Assembly: GCA_964035575.1 (NCBI GenBank)
Contig: OZ037857.1
Coordinates: 124,001 to 188,000 of the forward strand
Source of the DNA: Rhynchopus sp. YZ270_cl-10
Taxonomy: Eukaryota > Euglenozoa > Diplonemea > Diplonemida > Diplonemidae
Length of the DNA stretch: 64,000 bases
Direction of reading: 5' to 3'
In this document: positions 41,769 to 54,400 of the stretch, one piece after another
Numbering within the stretch: position 1 is the stretch's first letter
Layout of the letters: each line of letters opens with the position of its first letter
Made by a program: the position numbers and the translations under genes
The notes under the pieces: generated by a model
What the model was told of the DNA's origin: nothing
Seen by the model: the letters and a program-made list of their open reading frames with translations, nothing else
Database searches by the model: none

Positions 41769-44009
41769 CTACTGCTTGCACGACTTCCACCACCGGTTGC
41801 CAGTGCACCTCAGCCCTACTGCACAGCAGCGCTCCTTGCCAAGGCATGCGCGCCACATAGGGATCACTGCACTGCAGCCACTTGTCAGGGGTGTCGGTGT
41901 TGGTGGTGTCGGTGCCGGCACCGTGGGCACAGGCACAGGCGGCGTGGGTGGGGATGTTGCCGGCGGTGCGGATGGTGTTGGCACTGGGGGAACGGAAGCA
42001 GGGCCCCCACCCACACAGGGGGCAGCGTTTGTTCTGATGTATGTGCGCACATAGCTCCCCGTGCACGACACACTGTCCCAGTCGCCAGAGGCACACGCCC
42101 CAGACTGCAGTGCCGCCGACACCTCTGCCTTGTCCGCCAGACTCCACGACGTCCAGCTCAGCTGCACACCCTGCGACCCTGCGCTCTTGAAGCCCTCCAG
42201 GAACGCCTGCGCGTTGTCGAGGAAGGGACCCCCGTCACCGCTCGCCTCAGACGTGCCCCACTCACTCACAAACAGCGGAATTTGCGACGCAACCTCCTGC
42301 ACACGCGACTGCAGGTGTGTGTGCGACCCGGCGTAGAAGTGGAACACGTACATGACGTTGTGCGGGAGGTCCACAGGGCGCGCCGCTGCCTCGTGGATGT
42401 CTTGGCTCCACGTCGGCGTCCCCGCAAGCACCACTGTCTCCGCATCCTCCGCACGGATCAGCGCCAGGATGCGGTTGTGGTAGCTCACAACCTCACCCCA
42501 GCTCACACCGTTCGGCTCGTTCGCAATCTCGTACAGCACGTGGCTCTCGTCCTTCAGCGTCCGTGCCATGTCCCGCCAGAACGCGTCGGCCCCGTCGTAC
42601 TCAGCGTCGTTCGGGTTCCCAGGGCTCAGCATGTGCCAGTCCACAATGACGTAGATCCCGAGCTCCTTGCACCACTGCACAATATCCAGCACAGTCTGCT
42701 TCAGCGCCGGGTTGTTCCCGTAGCCCCCCTCACCGATGTACATTGCTGCCCGGAACACGTTGATGCCCCACCGCGTCACCAGGTGTGTGATGCTTTCCTT
42801 TGTGTAGCAGTTCGCAAACCAGTGCAGCCCGTGGCTGCTCATCCCCATCAGCTGCACAGCCTCCCCCTGTGCCCCCACAAGCTGCAGCCCCGACAAACGC
42901 AGCTTCCCGTGGCACGTTGCGAACCCGGTGTTGTCCACTGCAGCCACGTCTGCGTCCAGCCCGCTTGGAAGGGCGCATGTCGACCCGCTGCCTCCACCAC
43001 CACCTCCACCCTGCCACGCACACTGGCCAGTGTGCTGGCAGCAGCACTTGCAGTAGCACTCGCTCCCGTCGTCTGTGTTGCACTTTGCGCCGTTGTCAGT
43101 CCAGGCACAGCCGCATCCGCTTGTGTCGCTTGGGCAGGACCCACTGCTTGGTACTGGGGCTGGCACAGGTGCTGTGGGTACAGGCACAGGCGCTGTTGGG
43201 ACAGGTGCGGGCACAGGCTGTGTTGTGGCAGGCGGTACTGGAGTCGGCGGCGTCGAAGGCGACGGTGCACCCTGCACACACTGTGCGTAGTGTGTGTTGT
43301 AGACAGCACAGGACGCACCTGCCTGCTCCTCGCAGCAGGCAGGGTCCTGCTTGCACGCAGTGTACATGCAGTGAACAGAAGTTGCACAGACAGGAGGTGT
43401 CACAGGTGAGGTCGGCACAGGCACAGTTGGCACAGGTGCAGGGACAGGAGGGCTGGCACCACCAGAAAACATGGCGTCAATCACGTTGAAGAAGCTGTTC
43501 GACGTGTCACCCACATCCCACACACTCAGAATGACGTGGTACCCCTCACGTGTCGGCACGTTGCACGTGTGCTCGTCAAGTGCCGGTGGCTCTGTCATCC
43601 CCCCGTCCACAACACAGAAAGGTGCAGTCTCAAACGTTGCCCGTGTCAGCGGTGCCGCCACGTCCCACCCCACACGCGTGATGTAGTACTTGTAGTCCTT
43701 CGTCACGTGGTTCACAAGAAACTTCCACGCAAACTTCGTTGGCCCCGACGACATCGCAACCCTCTCCCAGCGTGTCGCCGTCTGCACGTTCAGCTCAGGG
43801 AAGCGCGAGTGTCCACCTCCTGCCGCGATCGTCCCGTCTGCCGGCCACCCGTCTGGACCCTCCACGCTGTAGGGCTCCCAGATGATCTGCCCGCAGTTTG
43901 CGTTGCCTCCTGTCTTGCAGAGCTCCACACGCGATGGCGGTGTCACAACGTGGCCGTGTCCATACACCTGCGATGCACACAGCAGCACGCACAGCGCAGT
44001 GTGCTTCAT
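41769..44009 (-). CDS. Secreted AA10 LPMO - GH5 cellulase fusion, copy 1
   Basis: 746 residues; the ATG at 44007-44009 opens a signal peptide (1-17) that leaves His18. Module 1 (18-182) is an AA10-type lytic polysaccharide monooxygenase: His18 and His101 form the copper histidine brace, and WDVGDTSNSFFNVID holds the conserved axial region. One Cys-rich module follows (208-245), then a Pro/Val linker, a second Cys-rich module (292-333), a Gly linker, and a GH5 catalytic domain (about 345-665) with HGLHWF, VIVDWHMLSPG, acid/base Glu498 in ANEPN and nucleophile Glu583 in SEWG. A Pro-rich linker leads to a 36-residue knottin-like CBM1-type tail (711-746, RWWKSCK). It probably combines oxidative and hydrolytic cleavage of cellulose or related glucan outside the cell. 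Confidence 0.93.
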   Translation of the reverse strand: MKHTALCVLLCASQVYGHGHVVTPPSRVELCKTGGNANCGQIIWEPYSVEGPDGWPADGTIAAGGGHSRFPELNVQTATRWERVAMSSGPTKFAWKFLVNHVTKDYKYYITRVGWDVAAPLTRATFETAPFCVVDGGMTEPPALDEHTCNVPTREGYHVILSVWDVGDTSNSFFNVIDAMFSGGASPPVPAPVPTVPVPTSPVTPPVCATSVHCMYTACKQDPACCEEQAGASCAVYNTHYAQCVQGAPSPSTPPTPVPPATTQPVPAPVPTAPVPVPTAPVPAPVPSSGSCPSDTSGCGCAWTDNGAKCNTDDGSECYCKCCCQHTGQCAWQGGGGGGGSGSTCALPSGLDADVAAVDNTGFATCHGKLRLSGLQLVGAQGEAVQLMGMSSHGLHWFANCYTKESITHLVTRWGINVFRAAMYIGEGGYGNNPALKQTVLDIVQWCKELGIYVIVDWHMLSPGNPNDAEYDGADAFWRDMARTLKDESHVLYEIANEPNGVSWGEVVSYHNRILALIRAEDAETVVLAGTPTWSQDIHEAAARPVDLPHNVMYVFHFYAGSHTHLQSRVQEVASQIPLFVSEWGTSEASGDGGPFLDNAQAFLEGFKSAGSQGVQLSWTSWSLADKAEVSAALQSGACASGDWDSVSCTGSYVRTYIRTNAAPCVGGGPASVPPVPTPSAPPATSPPTPPVPVPTVPAPTPPTPTPLTSGCSAVIPMWRACLGKERCCAVGLRCTGNRWWKSCKQ

Positions 44010-45626
44010 CGTACGCTCTTTGGTCTCTTTGTGTACAAAGGCGAGGCGCAATGCAAAGCAAAGCAAAGCAATGAATCTGTGTGTCGATGTGTTTGTTGTG
44101 GTGGTGGGGACGGTGAAGACACAAAAGTGAGAAGCTCTGTTTTCTTTTCCTTTTTCCTTGAAAAAATGCTCCAATAAATAATGACAGAGAGGCTGAAGAG
44201 ACGCGCAGCTATGCATGCCTTCTGCACTCTTGACATGGAGGGAACGTCCGAAGGGGTGGGGGTGATAGGGAGAAGCAGAATGTGGACAACGACGTCCGGA
44301 AAGACCCGCCCTTCCAAAGGGGTCCTTCTCAGACAACTGCAGCAGCAGAACTTTCTGCCGAATCATCACAGAATCGTGCTTCTCCACAAAAAACAAAAAT
44401 GGGAATGCAATACTGCAAAGCGTTAAGTGGTGGGTCCTCACAAAAGCAAATAACAAAAGCGTACTGTCTAAGAAAGTAACTTAAAAGAAACCATATGAGC
44501 GTAACTGCCCACAGATATTTACAAAGAACAACAAAGTGAGAAAATAACAATTATGAAAAGATAGAGTTACCAAATCAGAGAGAAAGAAAGTAGTGAACAT
44601 GCGAAGGTGGCGGTGCACATATGCCTCTGCAAGCCATCCACCACAAAAACCACAGAAACAAATAAAACTGCAAAGGCGAGCCAGCAAACACAGACAGCGG
44701 CTAGGCTAGGATAGACGCACTGTGGTGTCAACTTCAATTATTTCATACAATTGCAACTTCAGAAAAAAAGGAGAAGTTGAAAGTGCAAACGTCCCACCGT
44801 TCATCGGCGGACGCAGGCACTGAAAAATCAATACGAAGCTAAAAATGAAAGTGAAAAATAAAGCGAAAAGCAACAATAACAACAAAACACCCCTGACACC
44901 CGCTGCATGTGTGCTTTTGGATTGGCAGATCGCAACACGCCACACACTCTGTTGAAGAAGTGTGCACGGATCGATATTGGCGGCTGTTTGGTCACCCAAA
45001 CAATCAAACCAAACTAGCACACACGGCAGTTGATACCATACGGGAGTTGACGTGATACACGACCTCTGAAGATTTGTTCACACTTTCCGACAAAGCAGAA
45101 AACATGACAAGGGGTGGACCAAAAGCACCCCTGTCTTCTCAAGATGCGGCATTGATGCAAAGTGTCTGACCTGCACTGACGAAACCTCAGTGGTAAAATA
45201 TGCGCTGTTTGTATTTTTGGGAAACGTGCGTGGTATTTTACCTTTCATGTGAACAGACGAGGTTGCTACATCTCGTGTACAGGTTCGAGACACGACTAGA
45301 CTTTCGCTCAAAAAATAATAGTTGAAAAAGTGAATTTAAAAACGTGCATCAACATCATAGTTAAAGCAGGCACGTGTGTGGAAAAAGAACAACATGTTGT
45401 ATTGAGAGATGCTATGCAGTTGGGCACACGTCTATTTTCAATAATATACAACGTTGCTGCACACCCTACTGATTCAGTGCAAAAATGCCCTGTCATGTTC
45501 ATCATAAGGGTGTACAAAAGTGCACAAATACAAAACATCGTCGAAATTGCTGTTGAAGTATAGATGAAATCGATACTACGCTGCGAGTCCTATCACAACG
45601 TCACACCACACACACTGGGACACGCC
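44010..45626. repeat. Array spacer, copy 2
   Basis: Joins LPMO-GH5 copy 1 to WD40 copy 2; homologous to 35140-36444 and 60559-62279. No gene. It includes the H1 hairpin at about 44777-44822 (AGTGC and CGTCC paired with GGACG and GCACT) and a 199-bp block at 45064-45262 absent from spacer copy 1. Confidence 0.9.
45064..45262. mobile_element. 199-bp block present in spacer copy 2, shortened in copy 3, absent in copy 1
   Basis: Spacer copy 1 reads ACACGACTTGCTAC; copy 2 has 199 bases between CGAC and TTGCTAC. The block has imperfect inverted ends (CCTCTGAAGATTTGTTCACA against ACCTCGTCTGTTCACA) and an internal stem GGTAAAATA/TATTTTACC. Copy 3 (61986-62097) is an internally deleted 112-bp version. 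It looks like a small foldback element, but no clear target duplication is visible. Confidence 0.55.
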
Positions 45627-47702
45627 TCACAGGTCCCACAGGAGCAGAGTGCCGTCGTGGCTCACTGTGGCGAGGCGTGTGCTGTCAGGTGAGAACGCCA
45701 GACGCGGGAGCCCTGCGCGCGTGTGCCCGTAGAGCTGGTGTGCCACACTCCCAGCCGCACGCCACACCGTCACGTCTCCCTCCCCGACAGCAGCAAGCAG
45801 TGCCCTGTTTGGCGAGTGCCGAGCGTCAAACACAGTCTTCGTCCGAGTCTCAAGCACAAGGCGCTCCGTCACTGCACCCTCGCCAACAACCCCGCCGGCC
45901 CACTTGCTCACACGCACTGTCCCGTCGTCCATCCCACGCAGCAGCTCGTCGCGAGACGCAGAGAACGATAGTGCAGTCACACGTGCAAAGTGCGACGGCA
46001 GCTCCGCCACCTTGGCACCGTTCCGCACACGCCACACTGTCACAACCTCGTCCACCTCCGTGCCCCACGACGTGGCCAGCAGTGCCCCGTCTGCAGAGAA
46101 CGCCACCTCACGTGCATGCTTGTGGATAACAATCTCCGGCTCCAGCGAACCCGACATCACGTCAAACACACGTGTGCGCATGTCGCTGCCACCACCACTC
46201 ACAACAAGGAAGCGTGAGTCTGCCGTGAAGCGCACACGACGCACCGGCACACTCCCTGCTGCACTCATGTCCATCAACGTCACTTCGAGCGCACCTGTCA
46301 CAGCGTCACACACAACAACACGCCCACCGGCACCACCCACAGCAACACGTGCACCGTCGCTCGAGAACGTCACATCGTACGACGCAAAGTCCGCACACGC
46401 CAGCTTCGCCACCTGCACCCCAGTCGTGCTGTCGTACACACGCACCCCGTCGTCACTTCCTGTTGCAACACGGCGCCCGTCTGCAGAGAACCCAACAGCC
46501 AGGAGGCGGCCAGACTGCACCACACGCCATGCACACTGGTGTGACGCTGTCGCCTCGCACGCAAGCGGTGCCGTGTCTGGGGCGGTGCACTGTGTGGGTG
46601 CAGGTGTGTCGATGTCTGGGACTGGTGTGGATGCAGGTGGTGCACTCGTCGGCAGCACACATCCCGAGTAGTTGGAGCCAGGCTGCCAGGCACCCATCCC
46701 GTCACAGGCAATGTATCCGACACCGACCCGACCCGATGACACGCAGACAAACTCACACTCCGCGCCAGCAGGCGTGAAGCGTGTGCACGGCAGCGACACA
46801 CCGACAATGAGGTTCGAGATGGCTTGGTTGTTCCCAGTGTCCGGCAGGGCACAAGTCTGCGACACACAGGAAAACGACGTGGACCAGTCAGCAAGGGAGC
46901 TGTTGTTTGGGTTCTCCTCACACACAAGGTCTCCCACAGGCATGAAGCCTGGCTGGCACTGTGCATTGCACTGCATGCCCACAGCGATGTCGTGCTCCGC
47001 CCCGTTGCACTGCAGAAGCGAGGCCGGCACGACATTCGCAGGCACGTTGGGCTGTGTTGTGCACATTGCGCTCCCTGCAGCGACACTCAGCGGCAGGAAG
47101 AAGTGGCGGTTGTCGTCCATCGAGCACGGGTCGGGCAGGTCCACCCCGAGACCAGGGTCCAGCACGTCTCCCGTGTTTGTCGTCCACACCTCGTACGAGC
47201 CCGACACAGCCTTCTCCACGACTACGGGGAACCACGTCGCAATGTCTGCCACGCTGCGTCCCTGTGTGAGGCACAAGTGCGGCTCATCGGAACCAGTGCG
47301 CCCGACTGCGTAGAGCTCAACGCTGCCTGCATCATAGCATGTGAGGGTGCTGTCTGCGGGGTAGGCGTGCAGGGTCTGCCCGTGGGAGCCTGTCACCGTC
47401 TCGCTCATGCAGTTGTCCACCAGGGTCTCTGCCAGGTCAGACACCGTCATCCCAGCTGACGACGGCTCAGACGCAACATCACACCTGTTCGCAAACGACG
47501 CAGTTGTGACCACTCCCGTGGGTGCCTTGATGTGGCCACGTGCACCACTCAGGACTTGGCTGGACCCGTGTGAGTACGTCCCAAACCAGAACGTAACAGT
47601 TCCCGGTTGTGAAGCAGCTGTGGATGAACACACTGCGACCTTGTGTGCAGTGCATGACGCAAACAGTGCTGCTGCTGTGCACAGCAGGAGTTGCTGCTTC
47701 AT
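45627..47702 (-). CDS. Secreted sushi-WD40 protein, copy 2
   Basis: 691 residues, same modules as copy 1: signal peptide to residue 19, N-terminal Cys-containing domain, two sushi-like modules, Pro/Thr linker, seven WD40 blades. Differences from copy 1 cluster in the N-terminal domain: positions 47, 72, 76, 78, 79, 94, 95 and 100-102. Outside it there is only Gly633 to Arg. Several of these codons differ at more than one base (for example the three codons at 100-102) while flanks of hundreds of bases match, a pattern of local conversion or selection rather than uniform drift. Confidence 0.9.
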   Translation of the reverse strand: MKQQLLLCTAAALFASCTAHKVAVCSSTAASQPGTVTFWFGTYSHGSSQVLSGARGHIKAPTGVVTTASFANRCDVASEPSSAGMTVSDLAETLVDNCMSETVTGSHGQTLHAYPADSTLTCYDAGSVELYAVGRTGSDEPHLCLTQGRSVADIATWFPVVVEKAVSGSYEVWTTNTGDVLDPGLGVDLPDPCSMDDNRHFFLPLSVAAGSAMCTTQPNVPANVVPASLLQCNGAEHDIAVGMQCNAQCQPGFMPVGDLVCEENPNNSSLADWSTSFSCVSQTCALPDTGNNQAISNLIVGVSLPCTRFTPAGAECEFVCVSSGRVGVGYIACDGMGAWQPGSNYSGCVLPTSAPPASTPVPDIDTPAPTQCTAPDTAPLACEATASHQCAWRVVQSGRLLAVGFSADGRRVATGSDDGVRVYDSTTGVQVAKLACADFASYDVTFSSDGARVAVGGAGGRVVVCDAVTGALEVTLMDMSAAGSVPVRRVRFTADSRFLVVSGGGSDMRTRVFDVMSGSLEPEIVIHKHAREVAFSADGALLATSWGTEVDEVVTVWRVRNGAKVAELPSHFARVTALSFSASRDELLRGMDDGTVRVSKWAGGVVGEGAVTERLVLETRTKTVFDARHSPNRALLAAVGEGDVTVWRAAGSVAHQLYGHTRAGLPRLAFSPDSTRLATVSHDGTLLLWDL

Positions 47703-48479
47703 TGTTTGTTTTTACAGGTGAAGAAACTAAGAACTCTGTGGGTAAGATGGTGGGGTGGTGATATGGTGGGGTCGCAGCAGTGGGGTATACATGACGAAAA
47801 ATGCGGGTCACTTTGTATTATTGGGGGGTCATTTACATTTTTTATCGTTTTATGCTTCCGGTCGGGACGCCAAAGATACAGCTGAGCGTGGCAGAAACCA
47901 AAATGGGGGGTGTGTAGCAGGCAAGGCTCTTTCCTCCCCGTGAAGTGACAGGGTGGACGGAGTGCTGCGGTGTGGTGGGTTTTGATCTGCTCAGCACAAA
48001 GACGGCCCGACACAAGAAGCGCTCCTACGGGTGGATGGGTGGGTGGGGTGTGCCCAAAAAGGGGGGATGGGCAACAAGAAACGCGGGGTTTAAAAAACAA
48101 CAAAACCACACCACCACAGCAACAGCACACACTCAGGGCTGCCACAGGGTGGCAGTCACAAATGTGCATCTGCATTTGCGGAAGGCATGAAGGGGGTGTT
48201 TCCTCATCAGCAAGGGGGCAGGGGACTCCCATATAAGGTGTGCTTTGTGTTATCTCCTTATCTAAACAACGTGTGACCTCTTCGGCCCACGTCCGTCCGT
48301 CCGTCCGTCCGTGCTTGCTTGCTTGCTTGCGTCTTGTTCTTGTTCTTATCAGCACGGACGGTGCCTTTCTTTGCGGCTTTTTGTGTGTGACTTTTTTGTG
48401 TCGGTTTGTTTGACTTTTGTTTTCTTGGAACGACAAACAACAGCAAATTCGTAGAAGCATCAGGACACCAACCTCACGA
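47703..48479. other. Spacer between WD40 gene and alpha-tubulin, copy 2
   Basis: Nearly identical to 38521-39289, differing mainly in the number of short GTCC and TTGC repeats near 48294-48330. No gene. Confidence 0.6.
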
Positions 48480-49890
<1,411 letters not shown>

Positions 49891-51425
49891 AGCAGGGGAA
49901 GTTCAAGAATAAATGTACATGGGAGAGGCATATGGCTTTGATGTGAAAATGAACTGAGTTGAGGTGTGGGTAACGGTAGCGGGGTCTTCCTCGCATCAAG
50001 TGTCACAACGCGTGGACTGCCTTTTGCGACAAACAAGACATTGAGAAAGGGCACGACACATCGTGCTGACAATCCGCCCTCAGGGGGCAGAAACAACAGC
50101 ACTGTTGCTTTAAAACGAGCATGAACGGGAAGCAAAGCGAGTGTGGAGAGGTGGGGAAGGCAGCGTGCTGATTGCAACGGACAGTTTGCCCCTGACACAT
50201 TGCTGTTCCATTTTTCGGAGGCAACTGTTACTGCTACAATCGCACAACACACCGGTGGAGAAATGACAAAATACCATCCCACCGCAACCCATGCTGAAGA
50301 AAGTGTCACAGACACATCCGAAGGCTAGGCAAGGGGGCAAGACGTTGTGACGTCTTGCCCACCCTGTCATCGCAACAAACAAAAGGGAAGCAGGAAAAGG
50401 TGCTATCACTAAGAGGGGGGCCGACGTATCGAATCAAATGGATACTGAGCATGAAAAAAAGACACAACACAAAGAAACCACAGTAACACTTGGGCAGATG
50501 ATCCTAAGCCTTGCGGATAGAGAGTCACCTTTGTGAAAAGAAGTTAAATGGTGCAAAACGCGCCTTCGGACGCAAGCACCACCCCGCAGTATCAGCGGGT
50601 CGAACCTTTAAAAGAAAAAACTACAAGAGAAATATGCGCCACACCGATACTGTGTGCACATGTAGAAAAGAGAGGGGAATACAGTACGACAAACATCGGG
50701 TGGGGTAAACACCATTCTTAGAGTTTTGAAATCCCAAAATCCACCTTGGTTTTTACCCCACCGGTGTTTGTTGTCCTACTGTAAATAGAATAGATGAGTG
50801 GGCCTCGTGGGCACAACGTCTGAAACAAAAACAAAAACAACGAGTGTATAAAATGGCTTCCGCCCCTTTTCTTTTTTTTTTGCTTTTCCTGTAGAGTTTG
50901 GTTGAGTTGTCTTTGTCAACGAAGCAGAGACATCCACATCAAATAGAAACTGAGTAAAGAGAGCAAAAAACCCCCCGCAGATAGGACGGAAACGCCCTAT
51001 TGGGGTGTGTGTAGTGCTGTCCAAGTGTAGCCTGCTCTGATGTGGCAAAGGGCCTTCACCTTTGCACCACAGCACAGCAGAGCACAGCACAGCCACATAT
51101 TCATTCTGCCTTCCTTTATTATGCTTCTTGTGAAGTGCATATGAACCCAACCACACAAACCTCGGTGCGCAAAAGGAAAGAGAAAGGGGAAAAAAATTGG
51201 CACGCTGACAAACAAGGGCAAGTGACAGAGTAAAACCTCACAAAAAAAAAAGGCAACAACCCACAGAGCAGTACTGAAAGCGCACCTCGGACTGCATGTA
51301 TTGTATTGTATGCATGTATTATTCAGCTCTCGCGGGTTGTGTTGTTAGGCTTTGTTGTTTCTTTTATTTCATTTTTTTCGTTTTGCTAAAATTGCTCATG
51401 ATCATCTGAACCCTCATCCCTTCCT
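49891..51425. other. Gene-free spacer downstream of the giant secreted protein
   Basis: About 1.5 kb with no supported gene. It has paired hairpins at 50501-50580, a short inverted repeat around GACGTTGTGACGTC (about 50340-50357), and a reiterated GCACAGCA tract at about 51066-51090. Confidence 0.55.
50501..50580 (+). repeat. Paired intergenic hairpins (H2 then H1)
   Basis: H2: CCTAAGCCTTGCGGATAG then AGTCACCT (weaker pairing than other copies). H1: GGTGC, AAAAC, GCGCC-TTCG-GACGC, AA, GCACC, a two-tier stem closed by a TTCG loop. Same orientation as the other pairs. Confidence 0.55.
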
Positions 51426-54400
51426 CTACAGCACAGTGATCTTCACTCCAAACTGGTTCTTCACAAGGCGACGCACCTCGGCACCAACAACAGACACAAA
51501 CTCCGAGTACTTGAGCTTCGCAGAGAAGCCAAAGCTGAGGCGGTTCCCAAGCACAGTCATGTCGAGGGCAAAGGAGACTGCGGTGTCGCTGTTCGTGAGG
51601 GTGTTGGAGAAGGCAAGGGTGTGCACCTGGAAGGCCTTCAGGAGCGACCCACCTGCAACGTCGACCATCTCCGCAAAGGCACCCACAACAGCCGAGGCAG
51701 CCTGCATTACACCCTGTGCCGCAGAGAGGCTCGCCTTCGCAGCAGTCACAGTCCCCTTGGCCGCAGTGATGGCGCCGGAGACAGTCTTCTTCACTGCCGT
51801 CAGCGTCTTCTGTGCAGCGTAGAGCGACGCCTTGACCACCCCGTACGAGACCCAGCACGAGGCAACGCCACCGCACTTCCACGGCTTCTTCCTGCACTTC
51901 TTCTCCTTCGACTTGCACACGGACCTCTTCTTCGACACCTGGTGGCTCCACGAGTTCACCTTGTTCTGTGCAGCCCGCACCTTGCTTGTCGCGGACGCCT
52001 CTGCCGAGGTGAGCTTCGTCTGTGCGCTCTGCAGCGAGCGGCGCTGCGCAGCAACCTTGTCCGATGCAGACGCCAGGCTGCTGTCCGCCTCGTCGGCCAG
52101 CTCGTACAGGAACGCAGTCGCGTCTGCGCGCAGCTTTGTGATCCCCTCCGTGCTCACCGACCCCGAGATCGTGTTCGAGAACCCCGCCTTCCCGGGCGTC
52201 CCAATCGTCTCCATCGACACTGCCACAGTCAGCCCCACCCCGAGCGAGTACACAAAGCTCCCGTTCACCTTGCTGTCCGACAGGTCCAGGTACAGCGACA
52301 CCGTCTGCCCGAGGATCGACGCCGTCCCGTCCACCTGCAGGTGCTGCTCCGTCGGTGTCAGCGCCATCGCAAAGGAGGGGCCCGTGGACCCGTCCACGCT
52401 GCTGATGGTGATCGGCCCCCAGTCCAGCTTCTCCGCCACAAACGCCGCCGACATCCCCGTCCCCGTCACGTGGAACTCGGCCAGCACAATCTTCACTGCA
52501 CTCCACAGGGTGAAGTTGTGCACCGCAATGTGCGTCCCCGCAGGGATCGTCGCGCTTGCCGCCGCAATGGTGATGACAACGTCGTTCACAGGGTCCGGGT
52601 TGAACGAGGCGGCAAAGTGGTCGACAGACACGTCCGCAATGACGCCGCCGACAGAGCCCAGGCAGCTGCTGCACCCAGCAATGTCGGTGATGATGCGCTT
52701 GAAGTCGAGGTTCGCAACCTCCATCGACACAGCCGTCTTTGTGAAGTCCTCGAGGTCCGCCCCGACAACCACGTACCCGGACGTGCCCGCAACCTCAAGG
52801 CCCCCCATGAAGGAGAACTGCGTCGGCAGCAGCGCCACCGACACCGTCATGCTCACAGCCAGGGGGAAGAGCACAGACACACCCTTCAGCCCGAACGGGT
52901 TCTTCCAGGGCTCGTCCGAGTCCACAGACAGCGCAATCGTGAGCGACCCTGTTGCCGCCAGGCCAATGAACCCGCCTGCCGTGAAGGTCTGCGCGTTGCC
53001 CCCGCTCCCGACAGTCAGGTCCAGCACCACGTTGAACCCCACCTCCGGCGGGCCCGTCCCAATCACAAACGCAAGCGCCACCTCCTGCAGCACCACCTTC
53101 TTCGACCCGAGCTCAATGCCCCCTGCAAGACGCACGTACACGTTCATCTCCGTCGGCGACACAATGTTTGCAATCACCGTCAGCCCGGCCGCGTCCCCCT
53201 CCCCGGACTCCGCAGACGCAATCTGGTCCGTAAGCGACGCAGGTGTGATGCTCTTCACCCCCTGCATCAGCCCGCTGTTCGCCCCGAGGAACGCTGCAAG
53301 CGAAAGCCCGGCCTTCAGCTCGTTCCCCTGGATCGTCATCGCCACGCTCGCCACAGAGAACCGCACCCACGTCGGCGCCAGCTCTGACAGCACGTTCCCC
53401 ACAACCGACGGTGCCCCGGACTGCTTCGCCAGCTCCTCCGAGCCTGCGGTGAAGGCCATCCCGTACTGCCACGAGCCGCCTGTCCCTGTCCCTGTCGTGC
53501 CCGCCTTCTGCACAGCCACCACAAGGTCAAACTCCATCCCAAACAGCGACCCTGCAGCCGCAAGCGACAGCGACCCCCCAAACGACACCTCGAGCGACAC
53601 AGTGTGCAGGTCCATCCCCTTCAGCCCCGAGAACAGCGACGGCGACCCCGTCCCCAGCGACGCCCCAAACGGCGACCCAGACCCACCCTGCCACGCCCCC
53701 GCAAACCCGTCCGGCGTCGTAGACCCTGCAGCCGACAGCGTCCCGCGCAGCGTCACCTCCGCCGCCACCACCGGCACCGGGAAGCTCAGCGCCACGTCAA
53801 ACTGGCCCCCGAGGAAGGTCCCCGTCACAGACACAGCCTTCGTCGCGTCCGCAGCAGACACCACCTTCACTGTCACGGCGTCCACAGTCACCGTCTTCCC
53901 GTGGAACGGGATGCGCAGGTTCCCAAGCGACCCCGACACCGTCCACTCGTCCGCAGACGCACCGTCAGCACAGTTCTTCGAGAAGTCCACAGCCAGCTCC
54001 ATCGAGGGGATCCCGTGCGGCAGCCCCGTCACCGCCACCATCCCGGTCCCGGTGCAGTCCGACCCCACCGTCGCCGTCACAGCCACGTTGTCGTCTGCGT
54101 ACGCCATCGTCGCCGACACAGACGACGCACTCGTGCTGCTGCTGAAGCTGATGGTTGCCGACACCCCGACAGACGTGTCCGCTGTGATGTTCCCCGTCCA
54201 CGACCGCGACGACAGCGTCTCCTCCCCGGCACCTGCCGACACAAGCGCAACCGTCACCCCTGTGAAGGACGTCCCCGCCGGCCCGTTCCAGGACGCAGCA
54301 AGCGCCCCGGACACCTCCATCGCCCCCGTGCAGCGGTGGTACGCCACCGTCCCTGCGAACACCAGGTCGTCCGCCCCCTCAAGGCGCAGCGTCGCGTTGA

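Noticed and set aside
50590-50640. tRNA B-box-like GGTTCGACCC on the minus strand
   Set aside because: No T-arm or acceptor-stem pairing can be built around it. The similar GGTTTCGAAACC near 3987 also fails.
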